6,155 nucleotides of DNA from Chloroflexota bacterium (GTDB taxonomy: Bacteria; Chloroflexota; Anaerolineae; Anaerolineales; UBA4823), in contig JAJZSS010000113.1 of NCBI GenBank assembly GCA_021849525.1, positions 1-6,155 on the forward strand, given 5' to 3'. The notes beneath the pieces are model-generated. The model made no database searches and had not been told where the DNA came from. It worked only from the letters and a program-made list of their open reading frames with translations. Position numbers and translations under genes: made by a program. Each line of letters opens with the position of its first letter. Position 1 is the first letter of the stretch. Shown here piece by piece: positions 1 to 5,133 of the stretch.

Positions 1-25
1 ACGTACAGGGTGTTTTTCATCCAAT

Positions 26-66
26 GGCCTCCTAGGTTGATGGGGGAATTATACCGGGTGGAGGCC
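26..66. repeat. Short inverted repeat (GGCCTCC / GGAGGCC)
   Basis: Perfect 7-bp arms lie at 26-32 (GGCCTCC) and 60-66 (GGAGGCC), separated by 27 bases. No T-run follows on either strand, so it is a poor intrinsic terminator. It may be a chance hairpin or part of a larger repeat cut by the window edge. The bases just before it (2-9, CGTACAGG) match 8 bases of the arm at 146-153. Confidence 0.35.
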
Positions 67-142
67 GAAATAAGATCAATGTTCTCTTAATAAACCCATG
101 ATGGATTTTTACTATCATCTTCGGTAACTCTTGTTTAATGAC

Positions 143-236
143 GACCGTACAGGTTTCCTCATGACGCCGGGATGTCCGGATCACGATCCAGCGCATGGCA
201 TTGGTCGCTTCGGATTACCATAAAACCTGTACGGTC
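143..236. repeat. Paired-arm palindromic element, copy A
   Basis: Perfect 14-bp inverted arms lie at 143-156 (GACCGTACAGGTTT) and 223-236 (AAACCTGTACGGTC). Five more bases pair outside them (ATGAC 138-142 with GTCAT 239-243) if two bases (237-238) bulge. Inside is a small stem, GGATC (178-182) with GATCC (185-189). The spacers are 21 nt on the left and 33 nt on the right. The same layout occurs in copy B. No target-site duplication is visible at the ends, so a MITE origin is not supported. The family is not one I can name. A structured repeat or a transcribed structural element are both possible. Confidence 0.7.
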
Positions 237-256
237 TGGTCATGGTGCGAGGAACA

Positions 257-349
257 GACCCTACAGGTTTTAAGGTTATCTGAGTAGGTCGGGATCATAT
301 CCTTCCAGGCAGACATGATCGGTAAAGTTATATGGAAACCTGTAGGGTC
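257..349. repeat. Paired-arm palindromic element, copy B
   Basis: Perfect 14-bp inverted arms lie at 257-270 (GACCCTACAGGTTT) and 336-349 (AAACCTGTAGGGTC). Compared with copy A, one base differs in each arm (C261 for G147, G345 for C232), and the two changes pair with each other, so the stem is preserved. The inner stem is GGAT (292-295) with ATCC (299-302), again with 21- and 33-nt spacers. Copies A and B start 114 bp apart in the same arrangement. Outside the arms and apical stem, ungapped identity between the copies is low. Confidence 0.7.
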
Positions 350-389
350 CATTACCGACCTGGTTTGTAAATATTGATCAGGGATTCAA

Positions 390-437
390 AAACCCCAGGG
401 GTTGAAATCCTGCGGATTTCTTAAACCCCTGGGGTTT
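390..437 (-). terminator. Long nested hairpin, probable terminator of the SGNH-like gene
   Basis: The left strand of the stem is AAACCCCAGGGGTT (390-403) plus GAAATCC (404-410). The loop is TGC (411-413). The right strand is GGATTTC (414-420) plus AACCCCTGGGGTTT (424-437), with a 3-base bulge (421-423). That gives 21 paired bases. Read on the minus strand, it starts 38 bases after the TAA stop at 476-478, and the stem runs into TTTTT, of which the last two T lie past the stem. This fits an intrinsic terminator for the leftward gene. Its length and internal symmetry (the outer arm is itself almost a palindrome) also suggest a dispersed genomic repeat that doubles as a terminator. Confidence 0.6.
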
Positions 438-475
438 GGAAGGCAGAGCAATGAATTCGTGTTCTGCTGGCAGAT

Positions 476-1666
476 TTACGGATTCCAGCCGGCGATGCGG
501 GCCATGAGGATCCAGAAAGCCTTTGCCATGGTTACTCGGCCACCACCCATACCTAAATGACCGTTATCATACTCAGTCGTATAGTCATTACATATGGCGG
601 GAAGCGCAATACCGTCGTCTGGGTAATTCTCCGATCCATCAGTACCACGGAACTCTACGCCATCCCGATTATCGAAACAGGGCTGACCATTCCGATCATG
701 GGATAATATATCCGCAGCATCAAACAAGATCATTCCATGCTCAATCGCATACAAACGCATGGCGTGATTAAAGGCGGTAGATTCTTGTGTACCAATGTTT
801 CGCGCAAGGCTCGACGTCCATAAGAAGAATACTTTATCTGGATTATCAGCGATAAGATCTTCCATCTCATGGATATCATAATAAGAAGTATCTGCGAAAT
901 AACCCCGAGTGGGATGAGCAATCAGTGATCCAGTATTCACAGCTAGATAGCTGAATTGGTGTGAGAGAACATCGTTTGTGGGAAGTTTAGCAGGAATTTT
1001 TACAGTGAAAAAATCCCTTGTAATCTCGTACCAATAGCTACCATGCTCAAACTCATATTCCCAATTTGAAAAGTTATATCGATTGCTGTCAGGTGTAAAC
1101 TGGATGAGCTCGGGCACAGTTCCGTTATTCCAATCGGTTTGGTTGTAGGTTTTCCTATCAAACTCGTCGGGAGTAGCAAAATTAAAATCTTTACGACAAT
1201 CTGACGAAGATGAAGCCCAGGACGAAGCCGCCAGACACGATAAGGACTCATAAATATTTAAACCCACCGAGCGGTCGGAGAAATACATATGCAGATTGCG
1301 CGCCGCAGTCAGATACTGCTCGGGGATCTGGTCGAAGAGCGGAAGGGAAGTGTGATCGACGATGATGGCGTTGCCAACCGGAGGCAGGGTGGGCGTGGGC
1401 GGCGTGGGAGTGACCGGTGTTGGGGTGACGGGTGCCGGCGTGGTTGGTGCCGGCGTGGTTGGTGCCGGCGGGGTGGGGGTGGGCGGCGATACCCAGGGGC
1501 TGCGCAGCGACATGGGCAGGAAGATGATCGTATCATCATTCACTACCTCGGTCGCTTCGGGGCCGGGAGGCGTATCCTGAGCCGGCAGGCGGTTCAACGG
1601 GATACTGCTGATCCCGGTGATTAACAAAGTAAGTACCATTAATATACGGTTGAATAGATTAAGCAT
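476..1666 (-). CDS. Exported SGNH-hydrolase-like protein with Pro/Thr-rich linker
   Basis: The product is 396 residues from the ATG at 1666, preceded by GAGGAG at 1681-1686. A GTG 11 codons further upstream is in frame but has no ribosome binding site and would bury the signal sequence. Residues 1-29 form a signal peptide or anchor (basic Arg7, then a hydrophobic run 8-23). An 'IIFLPMSLR' segment (47-55) follows, a motif I associate with exported Chloroflexota proteins. Residues 61-96 are a Pro/Thr/Ala linker. The C-terminal domain (about 99-396) resembles a poorly described SGNH-like family: a candidate nucleophile Ser133 in 'DRSVG', a possible block-III Asn290 in 'ARNIGT', and a block-V DxxH at Asp367-His370 ('DNGHLG'). 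Cys145/157 and Cys330/359 could form disulfides, which fits export. Hydrolysis of an ester or acyl group on a surface glycan or lipid is an inference. The domain half is AT-rich and the linker half strongly GC-rich. The fold assignment is moderately sure; the substrate is unknown. Confidence 0.75.
   Translation of the reverse strand: MLNLFNRILMVLTLLITGISSIPLNRLPAQDTPPGPEATEVVNDDTIIFLPMSLRSPWVSPPTPTPPAPTTPAPTTPAPVTPTPVTPTPPTPTLPPVGNAIIVDHTSLPLFDQIPEQYLTAARNLHMYFSDRSVGLNIYESLSCLAASSWASSSSDCRKDFNFATPDEFDRKTYNQTDWNNGTVPELIQFTPDSNRYNFSNWEYEFEHGSYWYEITRDFFTVKIPAKLPTNDVLSHQFSYLAVNTGSLIAHPTRGYFADTSYYDIHEMEDLIADNPDKVFFLWTSSLARNIGTQESTAFNHAMRLYAIEHGMILFDAADILSHDRNGQPCFDNRDGVEFRGTDGSENYPDDGIALPAICNDYTTEYDNGHLGMGGGRVTMAKAFWILMARIAGWNP
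1431..1470 (-). repeat. 15-bp tandem repeat in the Pro/Thr linker
   Basis: GGTGCCGGCGTGGTT occurs twice (1431-1445, 1446-1460), followed by a partial third copy (1461-1470). It encodes the APTTP units of the linker on the minus strand. The flanking DNA (about 1380-1490) consists of degenerate Pro-Thr codons. Such repeats can change copy number by slippage and so vary linker length. Confidence 0.8.
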
Positions 1667-1668
1667 GT

Positions 1669-1686
1669 GTTGATTACCAACTCCTC
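1669..1686 (-). promoter_or_regulatory. Ribosome binding site with a small hairpin in its spacer
   Basis: On the minus strand, GAGGAG (1681-1686) lies 14 nt before the ATG (1664-1666), longer than usual. The spacer contains GTTG-GTAAT-CAAC (1669-1681), a 4-bp stem with a 5-nt loop that shares the last G of the ribosome binding site. Folding would shorten the effective distance to the start. The site decides the start codon in favour of ATG 1666 over the upstream GTG. Confidence 0.5.
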
Positions 1687-1720
1687 TATCTGGTATCACT
1701 CATTTAACCATAGAAAGCCT

Positions 1721-1781
1721 GCATTCTTCTTTACAATCTGCTTAAGGAATGCGGTAATTCATGTCAATATCATTGCATTCC
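1721..1781 (-). promoter_or_regulatory. Possible promoter/operator upstream of the SGNH-like gene
   Basis: Three copies of a GAATGC box alternate in orientation: GCATTC 1721-1726, GAATGC 1747-1752 and GCATTC 1775-1780. The last two extend to a perfect 7-bp inverted repeat, GGAATGC 1746-1752 with GCATTCC 1775-1781. Within it, on the minus strand, is an exact TTGACA (1762-1767). The hexamer 17 bp downstream (TAAGCA, 1739-1744) is a poor -10 box. This could be a regulated promoter, or a weak hairpin after the upstream glycosyltransferase gene. The evidence is thin. Confidence 0.25.
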
Positions 1782-1813
1782 TCGTAAATCCCTCAATGAA
1801 ATTCTCAACTTAC

Positions 1814-3172
1814 TCATCCAGCCATGTTTTCTTCGCCAGAAGCCAGCTGCGAGGAAACAGCAGGTGAGCGATCAGGCCTGCGAATGGCATAAGCCATCCA
1901 CAGGCAGATAAAAGGCAGCAGTGGAATCGGGTAGCGCTGCCAGGTAAATGGGACGACAGCAATGATCGCAGCCAGCTGAACGGTGCCAGCCAGGAGCAGT
2001 AAACCAATTCCGCGCTGCCTGCCGGGTGCGGCGCGGCGTAGTCCAAGCAAGGCCAGCACAGCTCCAAATATGCATAAGGTCAGCAGGAGGCCTCCACCCG
2101 CCGGGCTGCGCAGCAGAGAATGCAGGGGATTGCTCAGGTAGGTGGTTTCACTGGCCGCAGTGGCAGTACGGTACTTGCCCAGCTCAGCGAAACTGAGTGG
2201 GGCTACAAATAAATTATAGCCAGCAGCCAGCAAACGCGGCCCGGCGCCCTCCAGTACCTGATGCGGTGCAAAGCTGGCAATATCCCGAACCTGGTAGGCC
2301 AGCAGATTCCTGCGCAGACCCACCGCAACCTTCAGGGCAGAGCCAGGCTGGCGCCACAGCCAGGGATTGAGCGCCAGGGTGACGACGATGAAAACCGCTG
2401 CGTACTGAACCAGGTTGGCCCAGCGTTGCTTTCCCCGCCGCTCGACCGGCGTATCGACCAGCCAGAGCACTGCCAGCAGCCCCACAGGGACCAACACCAG
2501 GGTGGATTGTTTGGCATTCAGCGCTATGGCAGCCCCCAGCCCGGCCAGCCAGGGTCGCCGCTCGCCTTCAATTAAGCCCCACATGGCCAGACAGACTCCA
2601 AACAGCAGCGGGCCTTCGCTCATCGCCCGGCGGGCATGCAGCCAATACAGCGCATTTAAACTCAGAAATCCGGCGGCGAGAAAGCCGGTCAGGGGACGAT
2701 CCATGCCCCTTCCGGTAAAATAGAGGCAGAACAGCCCCAGTAAAGCCAGGGTAGATGACGCCAGGCGTCCCGCCAGGAGCAGGCCGGGCTCGGGCAGGGC
2801 GCCGGCTGCGGCGTTCTCCTCCCAGGTGAGAGCCCAATCCCAGTCAACAGGCAGGGCTGCATAGCCAGCCAGCCGGCGGGCGAAGCCGATCGCCAGCCGG
2901 CTGAGAGGTGCATCCAGCAGGCGGTAACGCTGGCGCGGATCGTCAGCTGTCTGGGGGTTGTATCCCAGCCTCAGCGGGTTATGGAATACGGCTTCCAGAT
3001 CGCCGCTCATATACAGATAAGTGCTTTCATCGGGGTGGAAAGGAATGCCGGGAATGCCACTGAGATAGAAAACCACAAATAGCAAACCAGCCAGGCTGCC
3101 AGCCAGCCTCTGCTGTTGTGACGAACGGAGGACGGAAAACCAGGGCGGGCGAGGCCGCTCGCCTTTCAGCAT
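1814..3172 (-). CDS. GT-C (GT39/PMT-like) membrane glycosyltransferase
   Basis: The product is 452 residues, starting at ATG 3172 and ending at TGA 1814-1816. It is very hydrophobic, with about ten predicted membrane spans (for example near 24-41, 136-152, 160-177, 185-201, 223-239, 255-270, 361-378, 387-407 and 412-430). After the first span the outer loop carries 'FHPDES' (Asp48-Glu49), the acidic motif of GT-C enzymes that use polyprenyl-phosphate sugars. 'HARRAMSEGPL' (179-189) and 'WQRYPIPLLPF' (411-421) are also typical of the ArnT/PMT-like group. The expected role is sugar transfer from a lipid-linked donor at the outer face of the cytoplasmic membrane; donor and acceptor cannot be told from sequence. 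No clear ribosome binding site precedes the ATG. A divergent glycosyltransferase lies 125 bp away, and the SGNH-like gene follows after 147 bp on the same strand, possibly under its own promoter. Confidence 0.85.
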   Translation of the reverse strand: MLKGERPRPPWFSVLRSSQQQRLAGSLAGLLFVVFYLSGIPGIPFHPDESTYLYMSGDLEAVFHNPLRLGYNPQTADDPRQRYRLLDAPLSRLAIGFARRLAGYAALPVDWDWALTWEENAAAGALPEPGLLLAGRLASSTLALLGLFCLYFTGRGMDRPLTGFLAAGFLSLNALYWLHARRAMSEGPLLFGVCLAMWGLIEGERRPWLAGLGAAIALNAKQSTLVLVPVGLLAVLWLVDTPVERRGKQRWANLVQYAAVFIVVTLALNPWLWRQPGSALKVAVGLRRNLLAYQVRDIASFAPHQVLEGAGPRLLAAGYNLFVAPLSFAELGKYRTATAASETTYLSNPLHSLLRSPAGGGLLLTLCIFGAVLALLGLRRAAPGRQRGIGLLLLAGTVQLAAIIAVVPFTWQRYPIPLLPFICLWMAYAIRRPDRSPAVSSQLASGEENMAG

Positions 3173-3178
3173 CGCAAG

Positions 3179-3207
3179 TTGCCGGGGAGACCATGGGGGG
3201 CTACAAT
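3179..3207 (+). promoter_or_regulatory. Candidate sigma-70-type promoter for the rightward glycosyltransferase
   Basis: TTGCCG (3179-3184) and TACAAT (3202-3207) are separated by 17 bp. The predicted start near 3214 would give a leader of about 84 nt before ATG 3298. Only the -10 box is close to consensus, so support is modest. Confidence 0.35.
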
Positions 3208-3237
3208 TACACTTGAAAATATCTCGGGCATAGGGCG

Positions 3238-3267
3238 ATTATACGATCATCTGCCCACAGGCCGCAA
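3238..3267 (-). promoter_or_regulatory. Candidate sigma-70-type promoter for the leftward glycosyltransferase
   Basis: On the minus strand a perfect TATAAT (3238-3243) lies 18 bp after TTGCGG (3262-3267). The predicted start near 3231 gives a leader of about 58 nt before ATG 3172. The predicted start lies about 17 bp to the right of the one for the rightward promoter, so the two transcripts would overlap at their 5' ends. Confidence 0.4.
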
Positions 3268-3297
3268 GAGCAGCTCCCTTCCTGAGGCTATACGGAT

Positions 3298-5085
3298 ATG
3301 CAAGTCCATCCCCAATCCATCCCCTCTGAACCTGACCAACCCGGCGAGAATCCGGGTCGGGAGAAGACAGCGGCAGCGCGAGGGGTAAGCAGTGAAGCAA
3401 AATTAGCCCGCGTGGTTGTGCTGGGAGCGGTCCTGCTGATGCTGGCTCTCAAAGCCGGGCTGCTGCTTGCTGGCCGGGTGCCGTTCAACGCCGATGAAGC
3501 CGTTGTGGCGTTGATGGCGCGGCATATCCTGGGCGGAGCGCGGCCGGTCTTCTTCTACGGGCAGGCTTATATGGGCAGCCTGGATGCAATTCTGGCGGCA
3601 GGCGGCTTTGCCATCTTCGGGCAGCAGGTGTGGGTGATACGCCTGGTGCAGGCGCTGCTGTACGCCGGCACCCTGCTCACCACCGCCCGCCTGGGAAAGC
3701 AAATCTTCGGCTCGGAGTGGGCGGGAGCGCTGGCGGCGCTGCTGCTGGCGATCCCCACCGTGAACGTGACCCTGTACACCACCGTCTCGCTGGGCGGGTA
3801 CGGCGAAGCGCTGTTGATCGGTAACCTGATCCTGCTCACCAGTTTGAGCCTGCGCACGCGGATCGAAGCCGGAGAACCTGCGATTGGATTATGGCTGGGT
3901 TGGGGTTTCCTGGCCGGGCTGGGATTATGGGCGTTTGGCCTGACCCTCATTTACAGCCTGCCGGCGGGGATTTACCTGCTGGTCTGGCTGGTCCGTGCCC
4001 GGCGGGCGCAAAAAACTGGCGAGAACAGCCTGGATGGGAGAGCCCTGGCAGGCAATATTCACGCCGGGCGCAGCCTCCTTGCGGGGCGCAGCCTCCTTGC
4101 GGGGCGCAGCCTCCTTACGGGGCTGGCAGGATTTTGCCTGGGGGCGGCGCCCTGGCTTAGCCACGCCATCCAGAACGGCCCGGGCGCGCTGCTCGGCGAG
4201 CTGGGCGGCAGCGCCATCGCTGCGGCAGAGCAGCTGCCCTGGATCAATGAAGTCTTCCAACACATTTTGAACTTTTTGCTGCTGGGGATTACGGTGCTCT
4301 TCGGGCTGCGCCCGCCGTGGAGCCCTGACCTGCTGGCGTGGCCGCTGCTGCCGCTGGCGCTGATCTTCTGGATGTGGGTGATCAGTACGATCGTCCTGGC
4401 GGTCCGCAAGCCAGATGCCGCCCTGCCGGAACGCCGGCTGCTGGCAGGCGTGGGCGTGACCCTGATTCTGGCCTTTCTGCTCACCCCCTTCGGGGCTGAC
4501 CCATCCGGGCGTTACTTTGTGCCTCTGGCGATACCGCTGGCGTTATTTGCTGGCGCAGCCCTGGTGCAGATGGCAAGACGCTCACGTTGGCTGGCGCTGG
4601 CCGCGCTGGCGGTGGCGCTGGGCTTCAACCTGTGGGGGACGGCGGCGTGCGCCCTGCGCTACCCGCCGGGGATTACCACCCAGTTCTACCCGCCCACCCA
4701 GATCGACCACCGCGAGGCTGCCCGCCTGATAGAATTTCTACACGCCCAGGGCGAGATGACCGGCTACACGAATTACTGGGTCGCTTACCCTCTGGCTTTC
4801 CTCTCCCAGGAGACACTGATCTTCAGCCCTGGCCTGCCCTACCACCTCGATCTGCGCCACACCAGCCGCGATGACCGCATCCCGGCCTACACCGCCCGGG
4901 TCGCCCTCGCGCCGCGCACCGCCTACATCACCACCCACAATCCGGCGCTGGATGGGGAATTGACTGCCGGCTTCACCCGCCTGGGATTAACCTGGCAGGA
5001 AGCGCAGATCGGCGATTACCATGTGTTTTACGGCCTGCCCCGCCCGGTGCACCCGGCGGAGCTGGAGATCGCCGGGGGCGGGTAG
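3298..5085 (+). CDS. Large GT-C-type membrane glycosyltransferase with C-terminal outer domain
   Basis: The product is 595 residues, starting at ATG 3298 with GAGG 10 nt upstream (3284-3287) and ending at TAG 5083-5085. A polar, basic N-terminus (1-35) precedes about eleven membrane spans (for example 38-58, 112-131, 141-157, 168-185, 196-230 as two, 320-338, 344-367, 383-398, 405-424, 428-447). The first outer loop has 'FNADEAVVALMARHIL' (Asp66-Glu67) and then 'FFYGQAYMGSLDA' (85-97), a signature I know from uncharacterised GT39-like proteins. 'GGYGE' (166-170) supplies another acidic residue, and 'DPSGRYFVPL' (401-410) matches the late Arg-Tyr motif of the divergent neighbour. Residues from about 453 to 595 form a soluble domain, probably outside the membrane. 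The loop at 234-275 contains three GRSLLA-type repeats. The likely role is transfer of a sugar from a polyprenyl-linked donor to a surface acceptor. The PHP gene follows 48 bp downstream and is probably co-transcribed. Confidence 0.85.
   Translation: MQVHPQSIPSEPDQPGENPGREKTAAARGVSSEAKLARVVVLGAVLLMLALKAGLLLAGRVPFNADEAVVALMARHILGGARPVFFYGQAYMGSLDAILAAGGFAIFGQQVWVIRLVQALLYAGTLLTTARLGKQIFGSEWAGALAALLLAIPTVNVTLYTTVSLGGYGEALLIGNLILLTSLSLRTRIEAGEPAIGLWLGWGFLAGLGLWAFGLTLIYSLPAGIYLLVWLVRARRAQKTGENSLDGRALAGNIHAGRSLLAGRSLLAGRSLLTGLAGFCLGAAPWLSHAIQNGPGALLGELGGSAIAAAEQLPWINEVFQHILNFLLLGITVLFGLRPPWSPDLLAWPLLPLALIFWMWVISTIVLAVRKPDAALPERRLLAGVGVTLILAFLLTPFGADPSGRYFVPLAIPLALFAGAALVQMARRSRWLALAALAVALGFNLWGTAACALRYPPGITTQFYPPTQIDHREAARLIEFLHAQGEMTGYTNYWVAYPLAFLSQETLIFSPGLPYHLDLRHTSRDDRIPAYTARVALAPRTAYITTHNPALDGELTAGFTRLGLTWQEAQIGDYHVFYGLPRPVHPAELEIAGGG
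4066..4119 (+). repeat. 18-bp tandem repeat, three copies, in the glycosyltransferase
   Basis: Three consecutive 18-bp units start at 4066, 4084 and 4102. The unit begins GGGCGCAGCCTCCTT. The first two copies are identical and the third differs by one base. They encode GRSLLA, GRSLLA, GRSLLT (residues 257-274), just before a hydrophobic stretch, so they lengthen a loop and keep the frame. Near-identity of the copies points to recent expansion. Confidence 0.9.
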
Positions 5086-5133
5086 GGCGAATGTCAACTC
5101 TTATCCAACCATCTCGTTGAAAGGCGCACTGGC

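Larger units (their letters stand above)
1..475. other. Gene-free intergenic region rich in inverted repeats
   Basis: No open reading frame of believable length or with a ribosome binding site is seen on either strand. The region holds four inverted-repeat structures in a row (26-66, 143-236, 257-349, 390-437), listed separately. Base composition is mixed and more AT-rich than the glycosyltransferase genes further right. The gene to its right ends at 476 on the minus strand, so at least the right end is a 3' flank. What lies to the left of base 1 is unknown. Confidence 0.75.

Noticed and set aside
2..104. Third, degenerate paired-arm element at the left edge
   Set aside because: Only 8 bases match an arm (2-9), and the candidate partner near 92-104 pairs poorly; the spacing also does not fit the 114-bp step.
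161..223. 20-codon reading frame inside copy A
   Set aside because: No ribosome binding site, it lies wholly within the repeat interior, and it is not maintained in copy B.
143..349. CRISPR array or integron attC sites
   Set aside because: Only four half-sites in alternating orientation, with unequal gaps of 66, 20 and 65 nt, and no direct repeat-spacer pattern. The ends do not show the GTTRRRY/RYYYAAC core sites of attC.
138..354. MITE with terminal inverted repeats
   Set aside because: No direct target-site duplication is visible outside the arms of either copy, and no transposase is present to match the ends.
3403..4484. Long reading frames antisense to the rightward glycosyltransferase
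   Set aside because: They mirror the GC-rich codon pattern of the real gene, have low-complexity Arg/Pro/Ala content and show no family motifs; the same applies to frames opposite the other genes.
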